64,000 bases of DNA from Curtobacterium sp. GC_Cur_3 (GTDB lineage: Bacteria; Actinomycetota; Actinomycetes; Actinomycetales; Microbacteriaceae), in the NCBI RefSeq assembly GCF_026544205.1, contig NZ_JALNUI010000014.1:1-64000 (forward strand). Reading direction: 5' to 3'. How positions within the stretch are numbered: the first letter of the stretch is position 1; each line of letters starts with the position of its first letter. A program made the position numbers and the translations under genes. The notes beneath the pieces are model-generated. The model was given only the letters and a program-made list of their open reading frames with translations. It had not been told where the DNA came from and did not search any database. Below, piece after piece: positions 8,733 through 15,307 of this stretch.

Positions 8733-10844
8733 ATGGCCCCCTACGACAAGGGCGCGGACAACCGCGCCTCCGACCGAGCCCGTCACCCGAACGGCACCCC
8801 CGCCGCTCGCAGCAGCAAGCACCGCGGCTTCCGCGCCCCGGAGCCGACCGCACCCCGCCAGAAGCAGCGCTGGGACGCTGACGACCGCCGCACCCGTTCG
8901 TCGCAGGGCGAGCGCCCGAGCCGTCCGAACTGGGACCCGCGCGACAGCCGCGGCAGCCGTCCGGCGTGGGAGCCCCGCGGTGCGGGCCGTCCCGCACGCG
9001 GTTCGGACCGTGACGATCGCGCCCCGCGTTCGTTCAACCGCGACGATCGTGCACCCCGTCGTGACGATGACCGTGCGCCCCGTCGTGACAACGACGACCG
9101 TGCCCCTCGTCGCTTCGATCGCGACGACCGTGCCCCGCGTTCGTTCAACCGTGACGATCGCGCGCCCCGTCGTGACAACGACGAGCGCCCGCAGCGTCGC
9201 TTCGACCGCGATGACCGTGCCCCCCGCACGTTCAACCGTGACGATCGTGCGCCCCGTCGTGACAACGACGACCGCGCCCCGCGTCGCTTCGACCGTGATG
9301 ACCGCGCCCCGCGCAGCTTCAACCGCGACGATCGTGCGCCCCGTCGTGACAACGACGACCGCGCCCCGCGTCGCTTCGACCGCGACGACCGTGCCCCGCG
9401 CACGTTCAACCGTGACGACCGTGCGCCCCGTCGCGACAACGACGAGCGCCCGCAGCGCCGCTTCGACCGCGATGACCGTGCCCCGCGCACGTTCAACCGT
9501 GACGACCGTGCGCCCCGTCGCGACAACGACGAGCGTCCCCAGCGCAGCTTCAACCGCGACGACCGCGACGCCCCCGCTGCCCGCGGCGGCCACTTCGTCC
9601 CCGCGGACGACGTCAAGCTCGACAAGCTCAAGGCCGAGTCGACCATCGCTGCCGACGTCGAGGGCGTGACCTTCGCCGACCTCGGCATCGGTGGCAACAT
9701 CTCGCGTGCCCTGGCCGAGCTGGGTGCCACCAGCCCGTTCCCGATCCAGGCCGCGACGATCCCCGACGTGCTCGCCGGCAAGGACGTCCTCGGCCGTGGC
9801 CGCACGGGCTCCGGCAAGACCATCGCGTTCGGCGCCCCGCTCGTCGAGAAGCTCATGGAGAACGGCGGCGGCACGAAGCGCAAGATGGGCCGCGCCCCGC
9901 GTGCGCTCATCCTCGCGCCGACCCGCGAGCTCGCCCTGCAGATCGACCGCACCGTGCAGCCCATCGCCCGCTCGGTCGGCCTGTTCACGACGCAGATCTA
10001 CGGCGGTGTGCCGTACGGCCGTCAGGAGGGCGCGCTCCAGCGCGGCGTCGACATCATCGTCGGCACCCCCGGGCGCGTGCAGGACCTCATGAAGAAGGGC
10101 ACGCTCGACCTCAGCGAGGTCGTCGTCTCCGTCCTCGACGAGGCCGACCACATGTGCGACCTCGGGTTCCTCGAGCCCGTGCAGGAGATCCTCGAGGCCA
10201 CGGCCCAGGTCACCCCGGCCGGCAAGCGCGCGCAGAAGCTCCTGTTCAGCGCCACGCTGGACACCCAGGTCGCGGCGCTCGTCGAGCAGTTCCTGCACGA
10301 GCCGTCCGTGCACGAGGTGGCGGGCGAGGACCAGGCGTCCTCGACCATCGACCACCGCGTGCTCGTGGTCGAGCAGCGCGAGAAGGACCGTCTCCTCGAG
10401 GAGCTCGTCGCCGGCGACGGCAAGACGATCGTCTTCGCTCGGACCCGCGCCTACGCCGAGCGCCTCGCCGAGCAGTTCGAGGACGCGGGCATCCGCGCGA
10501 CCTCGCTCCACGGTGACCTGAACCAGTCGCGTCGCACGCGCAACCTGCAGCTGCTCACGAGCGGCCGGGTGAACGTGCTCGTCGCGACCGACGTCGCCGC
10601 GCGCGGCATCCACGTGGACGACGTCTCGCTCGTCGTGCAGGCCGACGCCCCGGACGACTACAAGGCGTACATGCACCGCTCGGGCCGCACGGGTCGTGCC
10701 GGCAAGGAGGGCACCGTCGTCACGATCGTCCCCCGTGGTCGCATCCGCAAGATCGAGGGCATCCTCGAGCGCGCTGAGATTGAGGCCGAGCTCGTCCAGG
10801 CCGGACCCGGCGACGGCATCGTCGCGGAGCTCGCCGCGCGCTAG
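8733..10844 (+). CDS. DEAD-box ATP-dependent RNA helicase with repetitive disordered N-terminus
   Basis: The 703-residue protein has a long hydrophilic N-terminus (1-285) and then a complete helicase core. Motifs are GRTGSGKT (about 355-362), PTRELALQ, VLDEADHM (about 466-473), SAT (about 506) and HRSGRTGRAG (about 647-656). Residues about 90-285 consist of near-identical blocks alternating DDRAPRR, DNDDRAPRR or DNDERPQRR with FDRDDRAPR and FNRDDRAPR. This gives an Arg/Asp-rich charged tail typical of RNA-binding or condensate-forming helicases. It probably remodels structured RNA or ribosome precursors. It ends at a bidirectional terminator. Confidence 0.93.
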   Translation: MAPYDKGADNRASDRARHPNGTPAARSSKHRGFRAPEPTAPRQKQRWDADDRRTRSSQGERPSRPNWDPRDSRGSRPAWEPRGAGRPARGSDRDDRAPRSFNRDDRAPRRDDDRAPRRDNDDRAPRRFDRDDRAPRSFNRDDRAPRRDNDERPQRRFDRDDRAPRTFNRDDRAPRRDNDDRAPRRFDRDDRAPRSFNRDDRAPRRDNDDRAPRRFDRDDRAPRTFNRDDRAPRRDNDERPQRRFDRDDRAPRTFNRDDRAPRRDNDERPQRSFNRDDRDAPAARGGHFVPADDVKLDKLKAESTIAADVEGVTFADLGIGGNISRALAELGATSPFPIQAATIPDVLAGKDVLGRGRTGSGKTIAFGAPLVEKLMENGGGTKRKMGRAPRALILAPTRELALQIDRTVQPIARSVGLFTTQIYGGVPYGRQEGALQRGVDIIVGTPGRVQDLMKKGTLDLSEVVVSVLDEADHMCDLGFLEPVQEILEATAQVTPAGKRAQKLLFSATLDTQVAALVEQFLHEPSVHEVAGEDQASSTIDHRVLVVEQREKDRLLEELVAGDGKTIVFARTRAYAERLAEQFEDAGIRATSLHGDLNQSRRTRNLQLLTSGRVNVLVATDVAARGIHVDDVSLVVQADAPDDYKAYMHRSGRTGRAGKEGTVVTIVPRGRIRKIEGILERAEIEAELVQAGPGDGIVAELAAR
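9001..9560 (+). repeat. In-frame tandem repeats encoding Arg/Asp-rich blocks of the helicase tail
   Basis: Repeated nucleotide blocks built around cgtgacgatcgtgcgccccgt-like text, alternating with ttcaaccgtgacg and ttcgaccgcgatg, fill this stretch. They all stay in the helicase frame. Copy number is likely to vary between strains by slippage or recombination. Confidence 0.85.
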
Positions 10845-10864
10845 ACGCGAGCACATGACGGACA

Positions 10865-10896
10865 GGAGGCCCGGTGCCAGCTGGCACCGGGCCTCC
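10865..10896. terminator. Bidirectional hairpin between helicase and DinB-fold gene
   Basis: GGAGGCCCGGTGCC-agct-GGCACCGGGCCTCC is a perfect 14-bp stem. Flanking GGACA / TGTCC pairing extends it. It belongs to the family of hairpins sharing a GGAGGC arm. Confidence 0.8.
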
Positions 10897-10906
10897 CGTC
10901 TGTCCG

Positions 10907-11416
10907 TCAGCGGTTGAAGAACAGCAGGCCGCGCGCGTAGCCGGCCTGCCCGGCGTGCTGCGTGCAGTCGTCGAGGATGCTGACGAGCCGGGCGCCCGCG
11001 GTGACGGGCGGGTCCCACGCCTCGTCCACCACGGCGTCGAGGTCGTCCGGCCCGAGCGTGCCGAGGTACGCGACCGTGCGCTCGTGGACCGCACGGAGGT
11101 ACCCGGTGAGCAGCTCGCCGGACGCTCGCACGCGGCCGACGTCGTCCTGGGACATGCCGTAGCCGAGCGCCTCCGCGGGGAAGGGCAGCCCGAACCGGTC
11201 GTACCAGCCGTCCGCGGTCCACACCTGCTCGGTGCCCGCGAGGTCGGCGACCTGGACGTCCTGCCCGCGCGCGATGTGCCAGGCGAGCCACGCCACGGTG
11301 TTCGCGCCCGTGCCGGGCCGTGATGCGAGCTGGTCCTCGGAGAGCCCGTCGACGGCCCGCTCGACGGTCTCGGGCACGCGGGAGAACGCTTCGATGAGGA
11401 GTTCTGAGGGGGTCAT
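10907..11416 (-). CDS. DinB-fold (mycothiol-transferase-like) protein
   Basis: A 169-residue protein with the four-helix DinB_2/DUF664 pattern. NTVAWLAWHIARGQD near 40-55 carries the first metal-ligand histidine, and DDCTQHAGQAGYARG near 148-162 carries the last. In actinobacteria this fold includes mycothiol- or bacillithiol-dependent transferases, so thiol-linked detoxification is possible but unproven. Start ATG at 11416, with TAGGTT 6 nt upstream. Confidence 0.82.
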   Translation of the reverse strand: MTPSELLIEAFSRVPETVERAVDGLSEDQLASRPGTGANTVAWLAWHIARGQDVQVADLAGTEQVWTADGWYDRFGLPFPAEALGYGMSQDDVGRVRASGELLTGYLRAVHERTVAYLGTLGPDDLDAVVDEAWDPPVTAGARLVSILDDCTQHAGQAGYARGLLFFNR

Positions 11417-11422
11417 GCCCCG

Positions 11423-11428
11423 AACCTA
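11423..11428 (-). promoter_or_regulatory. -10 of leaderless promoter for the DinB-fold gene
   Basis: Read on the minus strand, TAGGTT ends 6 nt before the ATG at 11416. There is no Shine-Dalgarno sequence. Confidence 0.5.
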
Positions 11429-11457
11429 CGCCCGGGTGCGCGGAGCGAGTCCGGTCG

Positions 11458-11949
11458 TCAGGCGGAGGCGCCGGAGCGTCGGGCGAGCGCGCTGCCGAGC
11501 CGAGTGAACGCGTCGGCGAGGGCGCGGCGGTCCTCGGGTGCGATGGCCTCCCGGAACGACGCCGACCAGACGGCGCCGATCTGCTGGGCGATCGCCTCGC
11601 CGGACGGCGTCAGGTGGAGCAGGATGCTGCGGCGGTCGTCCGGGTTCGGACGGCGTTCGATGTGTCCGCGCTGTTCGAGCCGGTCGATGAGCGAGGTCAT
11701 CGCCCCGGTCGAGAGCTCGAGGTGCTCGCTGGCCTGCTTCGGCGTGACCCCGGCGTCGTCGGCCGCTGCCAGGAAGAACACGAAGCGGCTGTCGGTGCCG
11801 TTCAGCCCGCGGCTGCTGCTCTCGTGGTGGAGCACGCGCGAGTGCTGCGTCTGCAGCAGTCGGAACGCGGTGACCAGGTCCCCGAGGTCGTCGGCGCGGG
11901 GCGGCACGGCGGGTGACTCGGGGGAGGTGACCGGCACCGTGCTGCTCAT
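11458..11949 (-). CDS. MarR-family transcriptional regulator
   Basis: The 163 residues contain the MarR winged helix. TPKQASEHLELSTGAMTSLI (about 71-90) is the recognition helix region and ERRPNPDDRRSILLHLTPSG (about 97-116) is the DNA-contacting wing. It acts as a dimeric repressor in the family. The inverted repeat over its own -10 indicates autoregulation. It is divergent from the TasA-like/signal-peptidase operon, whose promoter carries a different palindrome. Whether one protein controls both is open. Confidence 0.88.
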   Translation of the reverse strand: MSSTVPVTSPESPAVPPRADDLGDLVTAFRLLQTQHSRVLHHESSSRGLNGTDSRFVFFLAAADDAGVTPKQASEHLELSTGAMTSLIDRLEQRGHIERRPNPDDRRSILLHLTPSGEAIAQQIGAVWSASFREAIAPEDRRALADAFTRLGSALARRSGASA

Positions 11950-11955
11950 CGACCA

Positions 11956-11974
11956 AGTATCTCACCGATTGAGA
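11956..11974 (-). promoter_or_regulatory. -10 and operator of the MarR gene
   Basis: On the minus strand GATACT (11956-11961) lies 6 nt before the ATG. Overlapping it is the inverted repeat TCTCA-ccgat-TGAGA (11960-11974), a plausible autoregulatory operator. Confidence 0.5.
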
Positions 11975-12011
11975 CATCTGATGACCCCAGCAGAGGGGGT
12001 GTCCCTCGATC

Positions 12012-12041
12012 TTGTGAGCCTCTCTCGGACCAAGTAACTTG
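12012..12041 (+). promoter_or_regulatory. Promoter of the TasA-like/signal-peptidase operon with overlapping palindrome
   Basis: TTGTGA (12012-12017), a 17-bp spacer and TAACTT (12035-12040) form one of the best promoters in the window. The palindrome CAAGTAACTTG (12031-12041) sits on the -10 and would let a repressor block it. The predicted 5' UTR is about 100 nt. Confidence 0.5.
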
Positions 12042-12150
12042 ATCGTCGTACCAACCAATACACGCACCACCCCGGCATGCAGCGCGACTCAAACCATCGC
12101 GGTCCCGGCCGAACCAACCGATCAGACCTCTTCTCCTCTGGAGCACCGCC

Positions 12151-12750
12151 ATGCCTCGTGTCACTCCTCGTGCTGCCCGTCTCGCCGCCTGGATCGCCAT
12201 CCCCGCCGCCCTCGTCGCTTCCGGCGCCGTCGTCTCCACCGCCTCGTACGCCGCGTTCTCCGCCACCACGGTGAACCCGACGAGCAACTGGACCGCCGGC
12301 AACGTCGCCCTGACCGACGACGACAACAACACCGCGCTGTTCACCGCCACCGGCCTGAAGCCCGGCTCGACCGGTGCGAACTGCATCACGGTGACGTCGA
12401 CCGGCTCGCTCGCGTCGGCAGTGAAGCTCTACGCGACCACGCCGGCCACGACCAACGCGCTCGCGTCGAACATCACCGTCGCGATCGAGCTCGGGACCGG
12501 CGGTGGCTTCGGCTCCTGCACCGGCTTCACCCCGGCCGCCACGAACAGCTCCGTCTACTCGGGCACGCTCGCCGCGTTCGGCACGTCCGCGACGAACTAC
12601 GCCACCGGCGTCGGCACCTGGGCCCCGACCGGCACCGGGTCCGAGTCGAAGGTCTACCGCGTGACCTACACGGTCTCGCCGACCGCGCCGAACTCGGTCA
12701 TGAACGGCACCGCCTCCCTCGGCCTCACGTGGGAGGCCCAGAACAGCTGA
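12151..12750 (+). CDS. TasA/CalY-like secreted fibre-type protein (SipW-dependent signal)
   Basis: The 199-residue product begins with an Arg-rich n-region, a hydrophobic core and a cleavage region VSTASYAAFSATT near residues 27-39. That is the SipW-dependent type of signal found on TasA/camelysin-family proteins. The mature part is Thr/Ser/Ala/Gly-rich with beta-strand character and two cysteines (CITV near 77 and GSCTGF near 127). TasA relatives polymerise into extracellular fibres in biofilms. Start ATG at 12151 is preceded by GGAG. The next gene encodes a SipW-type signal peptidase, which strengthens the assignment. Confidence 0.75.
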   Translation: MPRVTPRAARLAAWIAIPAALVASGAVVSTASYAAFSATTVNPTSNWTAGNVALTDDDNNTALFTATGLKPGSTGANCITVTSTGSLASAVKLYATTPATTNALASNITVAIELGTGGGFGSCTGFTPAATNSSVYSGTLAAFGTSATNYATGVGTWAPTGTGSESKVYRVTYTVSPTAPNSVMNGTASLGLTWEAQNS

Positions 12751-12874
12751 GACGCCCCAGGGGTGACGGACGTGTGACCAGCACGCCCGGCACCGCTCCC
12801 GGCAGCGACGACCAGGACCGCGCACGCACCGGCCCTGTCCGTCGTCCCCAGCACGCCCCCGGTCGAAAGCACCC

Positions 12875-14071
12875 ATGGTCAGCATCGAAGTCAGCGGTGG
12901 ACGCACACCGCACGATGCGCTCCACGACGCCGTCGACTGGGGGCGTGTCGTCGTCGCGACGGTCGCCCGCGGCGTCGTCGCCACGCTCCTCGGCCTGGCG
13001 CTCTGGGCCGCCGCGCCCGCCGTCATCGGCTGGCTCCCCACCACCGTGATGACCGGTTCGATGGCGCCGCGGATCGTCCCCGGTGACGTCGTCGTCGCCC
13101 GTCCGGTCGCGCCCGTAGAGCTCCGGGTCGGCCAGGTCCTGCTCGCCGACGACCCCGACCAGGCCGGGCACCTCCGGATGCACCGCTTCGTGGACGCCGG
13201 GCCCGGCGGGTCGGTCGTCACCAAGGGCGACGCCAACCCCGAGCGCGACTCGACCGCGATCAGCCGATCCGCCGTGCACGGCGTCGCGTTCCTGCGCATC
13301 CCCCTCGTCGGGGCACCGATCGTCTGGATGCGCGACGGAGCGTGGTCGAAGGTCGCGCTGCTGGCCCTCGCCGTCGCGGCGGTCCTGTGGCTCGCCACCG
13401 TCGACGGCTCGCTGCGGCGGCTGGCGGCGGCCGTCCACGAGGACGACGACTCCGACGGTCCTGGTCCCGGGGCCGGCCCGTCGCCCCGCCACGGCCTGGA
13501 GGCTCCTCCGTCGTCCGCCCCGCTCCTCGCGTCCGACGGTCGGTCCGGTCGGCACGTGCTGTCCCGTCGCGCGTCGTCCGGGCACGTGCTGTCCCGCCGC
13601 GCGCACCGCCGCCGGATCCGGCGGCAGCGTCGGCTCCGCGGCACCGGCGGGGTCGCCGCGGTGGTGCTGGCGGCCGGTGGGCTCGGCGTCCTGCTGCCGG
13701 CGCAGGCTGTCGCAGCACCCTTCACCGGCCACACGTCGAACGCCTCGAACTCGCTGCAGGCGGCGACGGCGGTCGCGACGACGGCGCTCACCTGCAGGGC
13801 CAACGGGGACGGCAGCGTGGCCATCGGCTTCACGTACGGGGGAGCGCCCGGTGTCGTGACGTCCTTCGACGTGATGATGGGCTCCACCGTCGTGGGGACC
13901 GCTGCCGGCACGGCGTCCTCGGTCCGGGTGGTCGGCAGCGGCATCCTCAACCTCGGCACGACCGTGACGGTCACCGTCCGAACCAACCTCGGTGGGACGT
14001 GGACCGCCACGAGCACGTCCACGGCGAGGATCCAGACCGCCCTGATCGGCACGACGCTGAGCTGCGGCTGA
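12875..14071 (+). CDS. SipW-type signal peptidase I fused to a C-terminal exported domain
   Basis: This single 398-residue frame starts at an ATG at 12875. It has an N-terminal TM (about 24-52), then MTGSMAP with the catalytic Ser about 60. HLRMHRFV (about 98-105) carries a His in place of the usual Lys, as in ER/SipW-type enzymes, and KGDAN lies about 116. TM2 (about 152-172) returns the chain to the cytoplasm. An Arg-rich stretch (about 222-257, with the doublet HVLSRRA) follows. A second signal-like hydrophobic segment ends LLPAQAVAAPFTG (about 271-283). Residues 283-398 form a Thr/Val-rich exported domain. No stop or frame break separates the parts. It probably processes the upstream TasA-like protein and possibly its own tail. 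Confidence 0.8.
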   Translation: MVSIEVSGGRTPHDALHDAVDWGRVVVATVARGVVATLLGLALWAAAPAVIGWLPTTVMTGSMAPRIVPGDVVVARPVAPVELRVGQVLLADDPDQAGHLRMHRFVDAGPGGSVVTKGDANPERDSTAISRSAVHGVAFLRIPLVGAPIVWMRDGAWSKVALLALAVAAVLWLATVDGSLRRLAAAVHEDDDSDGPGPGAGPSPRHGLEAPPSSAPLLASDGRSGRHVLSRRASSGHVLSRRAHRRRIRRQRRLRGTGGVAAVVLAAGGLGVLLPAQAVAAPFTGHTSNASNSLQAATAVATTALTCRANGDGSVAIGFTYGGAPGVVTSFDVMMGSTVVGTAAGTASSVRVVGSGILNLGTTVTVTVRTNLGGTWTATSTSTARIQTALIGTTLSCG

Positions 14072-14124
14072 CCGGGTTCTCCACAGGCCCGGGCGGGGTG
14101 TGCCGGGATGTCCGTGGGCGGCGT

Positions 14125-14130
14125 TAGCGT
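14125..14130 (+). promoter_or_regulatory. -10 of leaderless sbcDC promoter
   Basis: TAGCGT ends 7 nt before the sbcD ATG at 14138. No Shine-Dalgarno sequence is present. Confidence 0.55.
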
Positions 14131-14137
14131 GATCGGC

Positions 14138-15307
14138 ATGCGCATCCTGCACACTGGCGACTGGCACCTGGGCCGCTCCCTGCTCGGTGCCGACCTGCTC
14201 GAGCACCAGGCCGCCTTCCTCGACCACCTGGTCGGGGTCGTCGTGCAGCGCTCCGTCGACCTCGTCGTGGTCGCGGGTGACGTCTACGACCGCGCGATCC
14301 CGCCCGTCGACGCCGTCCGCATGCTCTCCTCCGTGCTCGAACGCCTGGCCACCGTCGCGACCGTCGTCGTGACCCCCGGCAACCACGACTCCGCCGTCCG
14401 GCTGGGGTTCGGCTCGGCGGTGATGAACGAGCGCGTCCGCATCCTGTCCGAGCCGGCACGCCTGGCCGATCCCGTGCTCGTGAACGACCCGGACGGCCCC
14501 GTCGCCGTCTACGGCATCCCGTACCTGCAACCAGACATGGTCCGGTACGCGCTCGCCACGGTCCCCGATGAACCGCTCGCCCGCTCGCACCAGGCCGTCG
14601 TCGGTGCCGCGATGGACCGCGTGCGCGCCGACCTCGCCGCACGCCCAGGCGCCCGCAGCGTCGTCGTCGCGCACGCTTTCGTGGGCGGTGCCGAGCCGAG
14701 CGACAGCGAGCAGGACATCCGCGTCGGCGGGGTGGACCGCGTCGCCGAGTCCACGTTCGACGGCATCGACTACGTCGCCCTCGGACACCTCCACGGGCCG
14801 CAGCGTGTCGGCCGGACGGACCGCATCCGGTACGCCGGCTCGCCGCTCGCGTTCTCGTTCGGGGAGCGGAACCACACCAAGTCCGTCACGCTCGTCGACC
14901 TCGACGCCGCGGGCACGGTGTCCGTCGAGCTCCTGCCCACGCCCGTGCCCCGGCCGCTCGTCGACGTCCGGGGACCGATCGACGCCATCGAGTCCGGCGC
15001 GTTCGCGCAGCACGCCGACGCCTGGGTCCGGGTCGCCGTCACGGACACCGTGCACCCCGAGCGGATGTACGCCAGGGTCAAGGACCACTTCCCGTACGCC
15101 CTGGCCGTCACGCACGAACCCACCGACGCCCCGGCCCGCACCACCACGCGGGCGATCACGGCGACGTCCGACCCGGTCGAGGTCTCCGCCGACTTCGTGA
15201 CCTTCGCCACCGGCGGCGCCCCGTCCGACGACGAACTCGTGGTGCTGCGCGACGCCTACGAAGCCGCCGTGGCGACGATGTCCGACCAGGACCGGGCGGT
15301 GCGCTGA
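14138..15307 (+). CDS. sbcD: Exonuclease SbcD (Mre11-type nuclease subunit)
   Basis: The 389-residue protein shows the phosphodiesterase metal motifs in order: GDWHLG (7-12), GDVYDR (about 47), GNHDS (about 83) and GHLHG (about 212). It is the nuclease of the SbcCD complex, which opens hairpin and protein-blocked DNA ends. The ATG at 14138, not an upstream in-frame GTG, gives the canonical N-terminus MRILHTGDWHLG and fits the promoter. Its TGA overlaps the sbcC ATG, so the two are translationally coupled. Confidence 0.95.
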   Translation: MRILHTGDWHLGRSLLGADLLEHQAAFLDHLVGVVVQRSVDLVVVAGDVYDRAIPPVDAVRMLSSVLERLATVATVVVTPGNHDSAVRLGFGSAVMNERVRILSEPARLADPVLVNDPDGPVAVYGIPYLQPDMVRYALATVPDEPLARSHQAVVGAAMDRVRADLAARPGARSVVVAHAFVGGAEPSDSEQDIRVGGVDRVAESTFDGIDYVALGHLHGPQRVGRTDRIRYAGSPLAFSFGERNHTKSVTLVDLDAAGTVSVELLPTPVPRPLVDVRGPIDAIESGAFAQHADAWVRVAVTDTVHPERMYARVKDHFPYALAVTHEPTDAPARTTTRAITATSDPVEVSADFVTFATGGAPSDDELVVLRDAYEAAVATMSDQDRAVR

